A stretch of 64,000 nucleotides of DNA from JAEZHK01 sp040768845 (GCA_040768845.1 JAXGME010000005.1:1-64000), one strand, 5' to 3'. Positions 42,482 through 54,182 are shown, counted from the stretch's first letter. Notes: generated by a model from the letters alone, not told the origin. Made by a program: numbers and translations.

Positions 42482-44809
42482 ATGCTGCGTGAAGAAGTGC
42501 GCGCGGCGCGCCCGGCCGGCGCGCTGGCGGTCGCCCGGCAGGCGCCCTGGTCGGTTTTGATGCTGCTTCTGACCCGCGCGACGCTGCTCACCGACCAGTC
42601 GCCCTTCGCCATCGCGATGATGGCGGCGGGCCTGGCCGCGGGCACGCCGGCCTGGGCGCTTTGGATCGGCTGCCTGATGGGGTTGAACCCGTCGCTGGGG
42701 TTTCTGATGCTGACGCCGCTGCTGGGCTGCGCCATTGCCCAGGCGCTGACCCGGGCGGTGGCGTTTCTGCCCGCGCGCGCAAGGCCCGGGGCGGGGCGGG
42801 ACGGCTTTCTGGGCGGCAGGGATGCGCAGACCGCGCTGATCGCGGGCATCGCCACGCTGGTTCCGGCGCTGGCCGCGTCCCAGGGATTGCCCTACAACGT
42901 GATGATGGCCTCCGCCAACGCGGTGATCGCCGCCTCGGTGGCACCGGTGCTTTTGAGCGCCGTGACGGTGCGCGCCGCCCGCGACCACCTGATGCGCGAC
43001 GAGCAGATCGCGCTGATGCTGGTATCGGGCCTGGCGCTGATGGGCGTGCGCTCGATTCCGGTGGCGGGCCCGGTGATCGCGCCGGCGGCGGCGGGGGTAT
43101 TGTGCCTCGTCGCGTCGTCGCTGGGTGCGGGTCCGGGCGCGGCGGCCGGGCTTCTGTTCGGCGCGGCGCTGTCCTTTTCCGGCGGCGATCCGTTCATTGG
43201 CGCGGCGCTGGGCCTTTGCGCGCTGACCGCCGGCGCGGCCGGGGGGCTGGGCCGCTGGGCGGCGGCGCTGGCCTTCGCGCTGACCAACACCGTAACCCTC
43301 ATCTACGGCATGGGCGAGAGCTACGGCGCGTTGCACCCGGTGCAGGCCTTCGCGGCGGGGCTCGTGTACTGTCTTTTGCCCCCCGCGCTGCTTAATAAGG
43401 CCTGGGCCTGGTTTTCCCGCGCCGAGAGCGGACACGACCCGGAGCGGCTGGCCGCGCGGCTGCTGGGCGACGCGCGGAGGCGCCTGCGGGCGCTGAGCGC
43501 CGTGTTTGGCGAAATGGCCGGCGGATACGAAGCCCCGTACGAGGGCCCGGACGAGCGCCAGGTGATCGGAAAAATGCGCGCTCGGCTGTGCCGCGGCTGT
43601 GCCATGAGCGCCGCCTGCTGGGACGGCGGCGACGCCCGCGCCGGGCGGATGATGTGCGATCTGGTGCGCCGCAGCGCGGCGGGAGAGGCATTGAGCGAGC
43701 GGGACGACCTGCCGCCGGAGGTGGCCCGCGGGTGCCGCCGCGCGCAGCAGATTCCGCAGCGGCTGGGGCCGCTTTTGCGGGAGTTCGGCGAGCGCCGCCG
43801 CAGCGCCGGGGCGCGGGGGCAGGCATCGGCGCTGTTGGGAAAGCAGTTCCGGCAGGCGGAGTCGCTGCTGCAGCGCGCGGGGGGCGCGCTGGCCGCGCCG
43901 GTCAAGGTGGACGCGCACCTGTCCCGCCAGGCGGTGGCGGCCCTTGACCGGGAGGACATTAAGACCCGGGAGGTGCTGGCGCTGCGCGCCGCGGCGGGGG
44001 ACCTCGTCACCATCACCGCGGTCAAGCGCGACGGCGTGTGGCGCCCGGAGGAGGCGCACCGCGCGGCCACGCGGCTCACCGCCGAACTGGGCGTGCCGCT
44101 CAGGGCGCCCGCGCTGCCGGAGGGAGGGCTCTCCGGCGAGATCAGCTTTTTCCAGGCGCCGCGCTACACCGCCACGGTGGGCTTCGTCAGCCGCGCGAAG
44201 GAGAGCACCCAGCCCTCCGGCGACAGCCACCTGGCGGCGGGCCTTCCCAGCGGCCGCGTGCTTCTGATGCTGTCCGACGGCATGGGCACCGGCACCCAGG
44301 CGGCCCGGGAGAGCCGCGCCGCCGTGCGGCTGATCCGCCGCTTTCTCGCGGCGGAGGTGGAGCACGCGCTGGCCTTTGATTCGGTGAACCAGCTTCTGAT
44401 GCTGCTGGGCGGCGACGACATGTTTGCCACGGTGGATCTGTGCGTGCTGGATCTCAACGCCTGCACCGCCGCCTTTTCCAAGCTGGGCGGCTGCGACAGC
44501 TTTCTCGTGCGCCGCGGCGCGCTGACGCGGGTGGAGGGCGGGCGGCTGCCCATGGGCATTTTGGAGGGGGTCCGGCCCGCGGGGGCGACCCTCCGGCTGC
44601 AGCCGGGGGACACCCTCGTCATGATGACCGACGGGCTCTACGACGCCTCCCGGGAGGGCGAGCGCGCCTTCCTCGAGCGGGCCATCCTGGAGTGCGCCGT
44701 TAAGCCGCCCCAGTCGCTGTGCGAATCGCTGACAAACCTCGCCCTCGAGCGCCAGGGCCAGGCCCGGGACGACATCACCGTGATGGCCGCGCGCATCGGC
44801 AAGTCGTAG
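42482..44809 (+). CDS. spoIIE: Stage II sporulation protein E
   Basis: A 775-residue membrane phosphatase. ATG 42482 is chosen: GGAGG is 7 bases upstream, while ATG 42476 sits almost on the ribosome site. About ten hydrophobic helices fill residues 20-330; a regulatory middle region follows with CRGCAMSAACW; and residues about 560-775 are a PP2C/SpoIIE phosphatase domain with GDSH, LMLSDGMGTGTQA, LVMMTDGLYD and DDITVMAA for metal binding. In Bacillus SpoIIE dephosphorylates SpoIIAA to activate sigma F in the forespore and helps place the asymmetric septum. Its presence indicates an endospore former. The gene stands alone, divergent from the opp operon and convergent with a CapA-like gene. Confidence 0.94.
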   Translation: MLREEVRAARPAGALAVARQAPWSVLMLLLTRATLLTDQSPFAIAMMAAGLAAGTPAWALWIGCLMGLNPSLGFLMLTPLLGCAIAQALTRAVAFLPARARPGAGRDGFLGGRDAQTALIAGIATLVPALAASQGLPYNVMMASANAVIAASVAPVLLSAVTVRAARDHLMRDEQIALMLVSGLALMGVRSIPVAGPVIAPAAAGVLCLVASSLGAGPGAAAGLLFGAALSFSGGDPFIGAALGLCALTAGAAGGLGRWAAALAFALTNTVTLIYGMGESYGALHPVQAFAAGLVYCLLPPALLNKAWAWFSRAESGHDPERLAARLLGDARRRLRALSAVFGEMAGGYEAPYEGPDERQVIGKMRARLCRGCAMSAACWDGGDARAGRMMCDLVRRSAAGEALSERDDLPPEVARGCRRAQQIPQRLGPLLREFGERRRSAGARGQASALLGKQFRQAESLLQRAGGALAAPVKVDAHLSRQAVAALDREDIKTREVLALRAAAGDLVTITAVKRDGVWRPEEAHRAATRLTAELGVPLRAPALPEGGLSGEISFFQAPRYTATVGFVSRAKESTQPSGDSHLAAGLPSGRVLLMLSDGMGTGTQAARESRAAVRLIRRFLAAEVEHALAFDSVNQLLMLLGGDDMFATVDLCVLDLNACTAAFSKLGGCDSFLVRRGALTRVEGGRLPMGILEGVRPAGATLRLQPGDTLVMMTDGLYDASREGERAFLERAILECAVKPPQSLCESLTNLALERQGQARDDITVMAARIGKS

Positions 44810-44822
44810 CGGGGCGCTGCCC

Positions 44823-46009
44823 TCACCCCGCCAGACGCGCGCGGGAGGCGGTGAGGTCCACGGGGGCATCAAAGCCCCTGGACAGCTTTTCGACGCGGCC
44901 CAGCACGCGCTCCGCGTCGTCGCCGGCGAGGGGCGCGGGCTGGTAGTCGTTCTTCTTTTTGCTGCCGGAGATGGCGCAGGGGATGACGAGGGTCTCCGCG
45001 GGGACGATGCCCTCCGCGCCGACGGTGAATGTCTGCCGGAGGATGAAGGTGTCCTTGTCCGACGGGTTCAGGTTGCCGCCGAAGCAGAAGTTGCCCAGGC
45101 TGTAGGCGATCACCGCGCCCTTGTACACCTCGATGCCCCCCACCACGTGGGGGTGGTGCCCCAGCACCAGCAGGGCGCCGCCGTTCACCGCGGCGCGGGC
45201 GTAGCTTTTCTGGGCCTTGGTGGCGCGGCCCTCGCCCTCCTCGCCGCCGTGGATGGAGACGATCACCAGGTCGCACTGCGCCTTCAGCGCGGCGACCTGC
45301 TTTTTCAGCTGACTCGCGGAGATGTACCACACGCCGAACCCGGCGAGCCCCACCTTGACGCCCTTGATTTCCAGCACCTGGCTGTTGCCCCAGCCAAAGG
45401 GCGTGACCCCGGCCTTTTTCAGCGCGTCGGCGGTGTCGTTGAGGCCCTTGTCGTAGTAGTCCTTGGCGTGGTTGTTGGCCAGGTTGGCCGCCTCCACCGA
45501 ACCGGAAACCAGAATCTGCGCGTAGGCCGGATCGCCCTTGAAGGCAAATTCCTTTTCCCGGTGTCGCGTGGCGCGGGTCAGCGGGCCTTCGAGGTTGACG
45601 ATGGTCAGGTCGTCCCCCTCGAAAATCTCGCGCACGTTCTGAAAAAAGTAGTCCGCGCCGTTTTTCTTCCACGCCGCGGCAAAGGCCGCGTGGGTGCGCC
45701 CGCGGGTGTCGCCCCCCAATGTGACATCCCCGGCGGCGGACACGCTCAGCGTGACGGGCGCGGGGCTTGGCGTAGCGGCGGGCGATGGCGCCGGGGCGGG
45801 CGTGGGCGTCGGGGCGGGCGTGGGCGTCGGGGCGGAGGCCGGGGCGGAGGCCGCAAGATCGGGCCGGGGCCCGAGCGCGCCGAAAAGCAGCAAAAAGCCC
45901 GCCGCGGCCATCATGACCGCGGCCAGGGCTGTCAGCGCGCGCTTTCTCCGGGCCCGCCGCGCGGCTTTTCTCCGGGCGGCGCGCCCTTCCGATTTGCCCG
46001 GGGCGTCCA

Positions 46010-46013
<4 letters not shown>
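44823..46013 (-). CDS. CapA/PgsA-family membrane-anchored protein
   Basis: A 396-residue protein. ATG 46013 overlaps the stop of the upstream methyltransferase gene (ATGA). A very basic N terminus (RRKAARRARRKR) leads to one transmembrane helix near 34-55, then a Pro/Ala/Thr linker of about 35 residues, then the CapA fold related to metallophosphatases: AAGDVTLGGD, VNLEGPLT, NLANNHAKDYYDKG, SIHGGEE, GHHPHVVGG, AYSLGNFCFGG. CapA/PgsA proteins take part in poly-gamma-glutamate capsule synthesis or transport, but no capB/capC is nearby, and many solo homologues have unknown roles. Confidence 0.88.
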
Positions 46014-47179
<1,166 letters not shown>

Positions 47180-47204
47180 ACATGCCCCTTTCAGGCGCGG
47201 CGGA

Positions 47205-48434
47205 TTATACCAGCGCGCGGCATTCCAGATAATACCGCTTGTCCCGCGCCTCGCCCATGGAAAAGCTCTTCAGCGGCAGCGAGCCGCCGGTGCGCACGCC
47301 CGGGAACAGCGTGAATTTGTCGATGGCGGTCAGCCGGATGCCCGCCGCGCCCATGGCGCGTAGGCCGTCCAGCGCCTCCCGGCCGTGGATATAGTCCACC
47401 GACGCCTCCGGATGGGCGGCCAGCCATTCGTCCAGAAACGGCTGGATCAGCTGCACCGGCGGCGTATCCGGCGCGTTGACCAGCCGCACGGGCGCGTCCA
47501 GCAGGTACATCTGGGCGCCGTCCTCGTCGCAGGCGGCCACGTTCACGCCGCGGGCGCGGCACCACATGATGAAATCCAGCGTCAGATCCGCGCCGTTTGC
47601 GCCGAACACCGCCCGGTGGATGGGCCGGAACACCAGCGACGGGTCAAAGAGGTTGCCGATTTCGACGAGCGCCCAGCGGGCCGGGTGGGCCGCCTGCTCG
47701 GCGGGGGAGAGCCGCGCCTTGATCGCCTCCCACGAGGCCCGGGCGGTGGCCAGCGAGTGGTTGCCGTCGCCCACCGCGTAGAGCAGCCCGTCGCACCGGG
47801 CATGGAGCGCGTCCAGCGCCCGGGCGGTATTTTCCAGCGGCGCGCCCTCCACCGCCCAGCCCCGCACGCGGCCGCCGCCCAGCATCAGGTCAAAGTCGTA
47901 CAGCGGCCGGAGCGCGGCGCGCGCCGCGTGCAGCGGCTCCAGCAGGGTCTTCTCCGGGTCGTCCACCAGAAGGAGCACATGGGGGGATTCCAGCGGCGCG
48001 GCCAGCCGGATCTTCATCCGGGGTGGAATGCGCTCCGCAATGGTGGCCTCCGTGGGGCGGATCAGCGCCTTTGAGCCGCGCCGGTAGTCGTACTTTTCCA
48101 GGTCCACCGCGGCCACAAGCCCCAGCCGCGTGCCGGTGGACACCTGCCGCTCCACCAGCACAAAGCCCTCCGTGGCCGGTTGGAGCACGCCCTCGAGCGC
48201 CCGGCGCATGGCCTCGTGGATCCGGGGGATGCGCGCGTCTCCCTGGTGGAGCCAGGCCTCCGGATAGATCATGTTCAGCGTGGAGGGCGCGCTTCCAACC
48301 AGCTTTTCCACGTCCGCCCAGTATTCGGGCTGCGAGGTAAACTGGTCGCAGGCGATGACCGCCCACTTCCGGTAGTCCACCCCCTGGGGCAGCAGGATAC
48401 CGCCCGGCCGGAGCGCGTACTTTGTAAAATCCAT
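47205..48434 (-). CDS. DUF1015 family protein
   Basis: A 409-residue cytoplasmic protein matching the DUF1015 family throughout: N-terminal ALRPGGILLPQGVDYRKWAV, a central GDGNHSLATARASWE motif and a C-terminal FTLFPGVRTGGSLPLKSFSM. Family members are widespread in anaerobes, often near serine-biosynthesis genes, and have no proven activity; GDGNHS suggests a metal- or nucleotide-binding site. Here it precedes a methyltransferase and a CapA-like gene in the same direction. Confidence 0.88.
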   Translation of the reverse strand: MDFTKYALRPGGILLPQGVDYRKWAVIACDQFTSQPEYWADVEKLVGSAPSTLNMIYPEAWLHQGDARIPRIHEAMRRALEGVLQPATEGFVLVERQVSTGTRLGLVAAVDLEKYDYRRGSKALIRPTEATIAERIPPRMKIRLAAPLESPHVLLLVDDPEKTLLEPLHAARAALRPLYDFDLMLGGGRVRGWAVEGAPLENTARALDALHARCDGLLYAVGDGNHSLATARASWEAIKARLSPAEQAAHPARWALVEIGNLFDPSLVFRPIHRAVFGANGADLTLDFIMWCRARGVNVAACDEDGAQMYLLDAPVRLVNAPDTPPVQLIQPFLDEWLAAHPEASVDYIHGREALDGLRAMGAAGIRLTAIDKFTLFPGVRTGGSLPLKSFSMGEARDKRYYLECRALV

Positions 48435-48453
48435 CGTTCGACCCCACGCCTTC

Positions 48454-48482
48454 TTGAGTATTCTCAGCCGCTATTGTATCAT
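48454..48482 (+). promoter_or_regulatory. Promoter of the pseudouridine synthase gene
   Basis: TTGAGT (48454-48459), a 17-base spacer and TATCAT (48477-48482), about 40 bases before the ATG, in the space between two divergent genes. Confidence 0.65.
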
Positions 48483-48522
48483 ATATGTTACGGATTATCC
48501 ATAGAACCGGAGAAAAGATTTC

Positions 48523-49278
48523 ATGAAAAAGCAAGATTTGTCCGCCATGCGCATCAACCGGCTGCTGTCGGACAGCGGGTTCTGCTCCCGGCGCGAGGCG
48601 GACAGGCTGATCGAGGCGGGCCGCGTGACCATCGACGGCCGCGTGGCGGTGCTGGGAGACCAAGTGCCGGAGGGCGCGCGGGTGGCGGTGGACGGGCGGA
48701 CCGTCGAGGGCGGCGCGCCCAAGGTGTACCTGGCGCTTTACAAGCCCGCGGGGGTGGTGTGCACCACCGACCGGCGCGAGCCCATGAACGTGATCGACTA
48801 CCTCAACTACCCGGAGCGGGTGTTTCCCATCGGGCGGCTGGACAAGGATTCCAGCGGGCTGCTGCTTTTGACCAGCGACGGCGCCATCGTCAACCGCATC
48901 CTGCGGGCCTCGGGCGGGCACGAAAAGGAGTACCGGGTGACGGTGGATCGGGCCGTGACCGACGAATTTCTGGCCCGCATGGCCGCGGGCGTGCCCATCC
49001 TGGACCGGGTCACGCTGCCCTGCCGCGCCTGGCGGACCGGGGACCGGTCGTTCGGCATCGTGCTGGTGCAGGGCATCAACCGCCAGATCCGCAGGATGTG
49101 CGAGGCCCTGGGCTACCGGGTCCGCGCCCTTGAGCGCGTCCGCGTGATGAACATCACGCTTTCCGGCCTCGCCCCCGGCCACTACCGGAAGCTGGAGGCG
49201 GCGGAGGTTGCGGCCCTTCTGGCGGCCACGGAGGATACGCCGGGCGCACCCGCGGGAGAGCCCCGCGGGGAAGAATGA
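48523..49278 (+). CDS. 23S rRNA pseudouridine synthase, RluB/RluF type
   Basis: A 251-residue enzyme. An S4 RNA-binding domain (MRINRLLSDSGFCSRREADR, about 9-60) precedes the RsuA/RluB/E/F catalytic domain, with Asp107 in GRLDKDSSGLLLLT and the NRQIRRMCEALGY motif near 185-197. NVIDYLNYP is more RluF-like. It isomerises a uridine in the large-subunit rRNA peptidyl-transferase region. AACCGGAGA precedes the ATG. A strong bidirectional terminator follows. Confidence 0.93.
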   Translation: MKKQDLSAMRINRLLSDSGFCSRREADRLIEAGRVTIDGRVAVLGDQVPEGARVAVDGRTVEGGAPKVYLALYKPAGVVCTTDRREPMNVIDYLNYPERVFPIGRLDKDSSGLLLLTSDGAIVNRILRASGGHEKEYRVTVDRAVTDEFLARMAAGVPILDRVTLPCRAWRTGDRSFGIVLVQGINRQIRRMCEALGYRVRALERVRVMNITLSGLAPGHYRKLEAAEVAALLAATEDTPGAPAGEPRGEE

Positions 49279-49292
49279 TCTTTCGCCCATAA

Positions 49293-49330
49293 AAAGGCAG
49301 AGCGGAGGCGATCGCCTCCGCTCTGCCTTT
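49293..49330. terminator. Bidirectional terminator between pseudouridine synthase and recA
   Basis: A 38-base perfect palindrome; half-site AAAGGCAGAGCGGAGGCGA. The A-tract and T-tract at its ends give U-runs in both directions, suiting the two convergent genes. It lies 14 bases after one stop and about 50 bases from the other. Confidence 0.92.
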
Positions 49331-49381
49331 ATGCCTTTGCGGATGGGGAGGCCGGAGGAACCGGGCCCTCCGGCGCTTTTT

Positions 49382-50494
<1,113 letters not shown>

Positions 50495-50575
50495 GCCCCT
50501 TCCGGTATTCCTCCCCAACTATACCACAAACCGGCCGCGGCCGCCAGCGGGCCGCGCGGGATTTTACAGAAAAAT

Positions 50576-50587
50576 GAACATATGTTC
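50576..50587. promoter_or_regulatory. SOS box (LexA operator) upstream of recA
   Basis: GAACATATGTTC is a perfect palindrome matching the Gram-positive LexA/DinR operator GAAC-N4-GTTC, and is followed by G as in the CGAAC...GTTCG form. It overlaps the expected -35 region of recA, whose likely -10 is TAAAAT at 50561-50566 (minus). It may also touch regulation of the divergent ComEA-like gene. Confidence 0.85.
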
Positions 50588-50683
50588 GGTTTCTCGCGGC
50601 GCGCGGGATTGGGGTGAACGGGCGTTCCGTTCCGGCTGGCGTCCGGCGGGCGGAGGCGCTAGCATGGCGGGGAAGGTGATGGG

Positions 50684-51022
50684 ATGGGGCGGATGACGAA
50701 GGGGCTTTTGCCGCTGATGCTCTTAATGGCGGCGCTTTTGCTGATCCGGGGCTTGCCCCGGGCGGCGGTGCGGCACCCGAGGATGGACACGAAGGCGCTC
50801 AGCGGCATCGTGTGGCGCGAGGGCCGGGCGCGGATCGGCCTCAACCATGCGGACGCGGCGCTTCTGGCGTCGATTCCGGGCATCGGGCCGGTGCTGGCGG
50901 CCCGCATCGAGGCCTTCGTGCGCGAAAAGGGCGCCCTTGAGGCGCCCAAAGAGCTGCTGAATGTGGAGGGCATCGGCCCCGCGAAGCTCCGGGAGATCGA
51001 AAAAATCGCGGTGGCGGACTAA
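50684..51022 (+). CDS. ComEA-like helix-hairpin-helix membrane protein
   Basis: A 112-residue protein: one N-terminal transmembrane helix (LLPLMLLMAALLLIRGLP), then a short linker and two helix-hairpin-helix motifs (NHADAALLASIPGIGPVLAARI and LLNVEGIGPAKLREIEKI), the DNA-binding unit of ComEA. It lacks the long extracellular linker and SLBB domain of Bacillus ComEA, so it is a minimal version. Such proteins bind incoming DNA at the membrane. AAGGTGAT precedes the ATG. It is divergent from recA and its last 4 bases overlap the end of the convergent ribokinase gene. Confidence 0.8.
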   Translation: MGRMTKGLLPLMLLMAALLLIRGLPRAAVRHPRMDTKALSGIVWREGRARIGLNHADAALLASIPGIGPVLAARIEAFVREKGALEAPKELLNVEGIGPAKLREIEKIAVAD

Positions 51023-51957
51023 CCCTCGGGGTATTCCAGGCCGTCCACCAGCGCGGAGGCGCGCTCGAAGGAGGGCATTGCGGCCTGGGCGCCCATGCCC
51101 GTCACCGAAAGGGCGGCCGCCGCGTTGGCCAGGCGGATGGCGTCCGGCACGGCCAGGTTCATCGCCAGGCCCACGGCCAGGGCGGCGTTGAAGGTGTCGC
51201 CGGCGGCGGTGGTGTCCACCGCCTTGACCCTGTAGCCCTCGTAGAGCCGGTAGCCCTCGCGGGTGACCAGCAGCGCGCCCGCCGCGCCCCGCTTGTTGAT
51301 GACCGCCTTCGCGCCCTGGGCGATCAGCTTCATCGCGGCCTCCGCCGCCTGTTCGACGGTGGAAACCGCCATGCCGGTCAGAAGGCCCAGCTCGGTTTCG
51401 TTGGGCGTGATGTAGTCGCACAGCATGACAAGGGCCCGGGGCAGCGGCTTTGCCGGCGCGGGCGCCGGGTCCAGAATCACGGGGACGCTTGCCGCCCGGG
51501 CCAGCGCCGCCGCGTGCTGAATGGTGGGCAGCGGCGTTTCCAGCTGCAAAAGGCAGGCCTTCGCGCCGCGGAACATCGCCCCGGCACCGGAGATCACGTC
51601 CACCGAAAGCCGCGCGTTGGCGCCGGGCACGATGGCGATGGTGTTCTCCCCCGCCCCGTCCACGGTGATCACCGCCACGCCGGTGGTTTCGTCCGGAATG
51701 GTGGATATGGCCTCCAGCCGGACGCCCTCGCGCGCCAGCGCGGCCTTGTACATTTCACCGTTGGCGTCGTCGCCGACGCAGCCGATCATGGCCACGTCCG
51801 CGCCCAGCCGGGCCGCGGCCACCGCCTGGTTTCCGCCCTTGCCGCCGGTAAACACCGCAAATTTGGTGCCGGTCATGGTTTCGCCGGGCTTCAAAAACCG
51901 GGGTACGCTGACGGTGAGGTCCACGTTCAGGCTTCCGACCACCAGAATGTCCGCCAT
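51019..51957 (-). CDS. rbsK: Ribokinase (PfkB family)
   Basis: A 312-residue sugar kinase. The N-terminal VVGSLNVDLTVSVPRFLKPG, GGKGGNQAVAAARLG near 38-52, ITPNETELGLLTG and the catalytic DTTAAGDTFNAALAVG near 249-264 fit ribokinase closely. It makes ribose 5-phosphate from ribose and ATP, though deoxyribokinase activity is possible. It is third in the murA-dapF-rbsK run, an unusual place; the ribose-type ABC operon at 7564 may be functionally linked but is 40 kb away. AAGGAGCG precedes the ATG. Confidence 0.92.
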   Translation of the reverse strand: MADILVVGSLNVDLTVSVPRFLKPGETMTGTKFAVFTGGKGGNQAVAAARLGADVAMIGCVGDDANGEMYKAALAREGVRLEAISTIPDETTGVAVITVDGAGENTIAIVPGANARLSVDVISGAGAMFRGAKACLLQLETPLPTIQHAAALARAASVPVILDPAPAPAKPLPRALVMLCDYITPNETELGLLTGMAVSTVEQAAEAAMKLIAQGAKAVINKRGAAGALLVTREGYRLYEGYRVKAVDTTAAGDTFNAALAVGLAMNLAVPDAIRLANAAAALSVTGMGAQAAMPSFERASALVDGLEYPEG

Positions 51958-51976
51958 GCCGATCGCTCCTTTTGTA

Positions 51977-52780
51977 TCAGTCCTCGGGCCATTCGCCGGA
52001 AAAGACGAAGGTCGCGGGGCCTTCCATGATCACGTGTCCGCCTTCGCCCCACTCGATGGCCAGCGCGCCGCCCCTGAGCTGCACCGTGGCGCGCCGCCCC
52101 GCCCAGCCCTTCAGCGACGCGGCCACAAAGGCCGCCGTGGCGCCGGTGCCGCAGGCCAGGGTTTCGCCGGAGCCCTTCTCCCACACCCGCATGCGCAGCG
52201 CGTCCGGGCCCTCGCGGGTGACAAATTCGATGTTGGCGCGGTCGGGGAACGCCTCCGCCCGCTCGAGAAGCGGCCCCGCCTCAAAAAACAGCGCGTCCTC
52301 CGGCTGCGCGTCCAGAAGCGCCACCCCGTGCTTTGAGCCCACGTCCACCCGGCGCAGCGACCAGTCGCGCCCGGCGGCGCGGACGGTCACGTCCCGCTCG
52401 TCCCAGAAAACGCGGCCCATGTCGCACCGGGCGCCGACGGCGACGCCGTTTTCCACCAGAACGTCCGCCGTCCGGATGCCGGCCAGGGTCTCCACCGTCA
52501 GGCGGCCCTTCCGGGCGATGCCCGAATCGTACAGGTATTTGGCGACGCATCGGAGCGCGTTGCCGCACATGGCGCCCTCGCTGCCGTCGGCGTTGAACAT
52601 GCGCATCCGGGCGTCGGCCACGCCGGAAGGCAGCATCAGCACCAGCCCGTCCGACCCGACGCCAAAATGTGGCCGCGCCATCTTCACAGACAGCGCGCCC
52701 GGGTCCGCCGGCGGCGCCTGGCGGAAACAGTCGAGGTACACATAGTCGTTGCCCAGCCCGTGCATCTTGTAAAAGCGCAT
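51977..52780 (-). CDS. dapF: Diaminopimelate epimerase
   Basis: A 267-residue PLP-independent epimerase converting LL- to meso-diaminopimelate for lysine and peptidoglycan. The catalytic cysteines are Cys72 (MCGNALRC) and Cys210 (ACGTGATA). The usual GNPH substrate-binding motif near residue 150 reads GSKH, so the conserved asparagine is replaced. GGGAGGG precedes the ATG. The gene follows murA by 18 bases and precedes the ribokinase by 19. Peptidoglycan with meso-DAP is implied. Confidence 0.95.
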   Translation of the reverse strand: MRFYKMHGLGNDYVYLDCFRQAPPADPGALSVKMARPHFGVGSDGLVLMLPSGVADARMRMFNADGSEGAMCGNALRCVAKYLYDSGIARKGRLTVETLAGIRTADVLVENGVAVGARCDMGRVFWDERDVTVRAAGRDWSLRRVDVGSKHGVALLDAQPEDALFFEAGPLLERAEAFPDRANIEFVTREGPDALRMRVWEKGSGETLACGTGATAAFVAASLKGWAGRRATVQLRGGALAIEWGEGGHVIMEGPATFVFSGEWPED

Positions 52781-52798
52781 GGCAATCCCTCCCGCGGC

Positions 52799-54067
52799 CT
52801 AGTACCGGGACGGGCGCTCGATCCGCTCAATGCGGGCGCCCAGCGCGCGCAGCTTGAGGTCAATGTCCTCGTAGCCGCGCAGGATGTACCGGAGGCCCGA
52901 AATTTCGGTGGCGCCCTCCGCCAGAAGGCCCGCCACCACCATCGACGCCCCGGCGCGAAGGTCCGTGGCCGAAACGGGCGCGCCGATCAGCCGGTCCACG
53001 CCGTCCACAATGGCCGTGCGGTCCAGAATGCGGATCTTCGCGCCCATGCGGCGCAATTCCTCCACGTACTTGAAGCGGGCCTCGTAGATGGTTTCCGTGA
53101 CCACGGACTGGCCGTTGGCGATGGTCAGCAGCGAGGTCATGGGCTGCTGCAGGTCCGTGGGAAAGCCTGGGTACACCTGGGTCTTGATGTTGACGGAGCG
53201 GAGGTTGCCGTCCGCGCGGACGCGGATGCGGTCGTCCTCCTCGCTGACGTAGACGCCCATCTCCAGCAGCTTCGCCGACAGCGCCTCCATGTGGGTGGGG
53301 ATGGCGCCGCTGATGGTCACGTCGCCGCCGGTGGCGGCCGCGGCGATCATCAGCGTGCCGGTTTCGATCTGGTCGGGGATGACGGCGTAGGTGGAGCCCC
53401 GGAGGGGCCGCCCGCCGGCCACGCGGATGATGTCCGTGCCCGGGCCCTTGATGCGCGCGCCCATGCTGTTGAGAAAGTTGGCCACATCCACGATGTGGGG
53501 CTCCTTGGCGCAGTTGTAGATGGTGGTGTTGCCGGTGGCGGATACGGCGGTCAGCATGGTGTTGATCGTGGCGCCCACCGACGGGATGTCCAGATACACC
53601 TCCGCGCCGTGCAGCCCCTCGGTGGAAACCAGCAGCGTGCCGCGCTCGATGCGCACGTCCGCGCCCAGCGTGGTCATGCCCTTGATGGTCTGGTCGATGG
53701 GGCGGGCGCCGATGTCGCAGCCGCCCGGCATGGGCACCTCCGCCCGGGAAAAAAGCCCCAGCAGCACCGGCGCCAGGTAGTACGAGGCGCGCATCTGCCG
53801 GGACAGCTCGTAGGGCGGCGAAAAATTGTCCACCGTCCGCGGATCGATGATCATGGTGTTGCCGGAGAATTCTACGCCCGCGCCCAGCGCGCGCAGCATC
53901 TCGATCAACGACCTCACATCGTCGATATCGGGCAGGTTTTCGATCGTGCAGGGGGAATGCGCCAAAAGCGCGGCCGGAATGATCGCGACCGCGGCGTTTT
54001 TACCGCCCGAGACCGACACCTCGCCGCACAGGCGCACGCCGCCTTGGATGCACAGGATTTCCGACAT
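52799..54067 (-). CDS. murA: UDP-N-acetylglucosamine 1-carboxyvinyltransferase
   Basis: A 422-residue MurA that adds enolpyruvate to UDP-GlcNAc, the first committed step of peptidoglycan synthesis. Lys23 and Asn24 (SGGKNAAVAI) and catalytic Cys117 (MPGGCDIGARPID) are present; the cysteine makes it fosfomycin-sensitive in principle. ATG 54067 has AAGGGG 8 bases upstream, and the promoter is at 54119-54147. It heads the murA-dapF-rbsK operon. Confidence 0.96.
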   Translation of the reverse strand: MSEILCIQGGVRLCGEVSVSGGKNAAVAIIPAALLAHSPCTIENLPDIDDVRSLIEMLRALGAGVEFSGNTMIIDPRTVDNFSPPYELSRQMRASYYLAPVLLGLFSRAEVPMPGGCDIGARPIDQTIKGMTTLGADVRIERGTLLVSTEGLHGAEVYLDIPSVGATINTMLTAVSATGNTTIYNCAKEPHIVDVANFLNSMGARIKGPGTDIIRVAGGRPLRGSTYAVIPDQIETGTLMIAAAATGGDVTISGAIPTHMEALSAKLLEMGVYVSEEDDRIRVRADGNLRSVNIKTQVYPGFPTDLQQPMTSLLTIANGQSVVTETIYEARFKYVEELRRMGAKIRILDRTAIVDGVDRLIGAPVSATDLRAGASMVVAGLLAEGATEISGLRYILRGYEDIDLKLRALGARIERIERPSRY

Positions 54068-54118
54068 GTAATGAACCCCTTGGGGCCGCGATCGGCGCGG
54101 CAAATTTGGCTTCTTTTT

Positions 54119-54147
54119 ATTATATCCGATCGGGCCGCCACAATCAA
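54119..54147 (-). promoter_or_regulatory. Promoter of murA-dapF-rbsK
   Basis: On the minus strand: TTGATT (54142-54147), a 17-base spacer and perfect TATAAT (54119-54124), about 50 bases before the murA start. Confidence 0.85.
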
Positions 54148-54182
54148 GTTAAACGTGCCGGGCTGTTCCGGTCCCGGGAAAA

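Noticed and set aside
42158..44872. A 904-residue minus-strand frame opposite spoIIE
   Set aside because: Shadow frame; the plus strand encodes a full SpoIIE with all phosphatase motifs.
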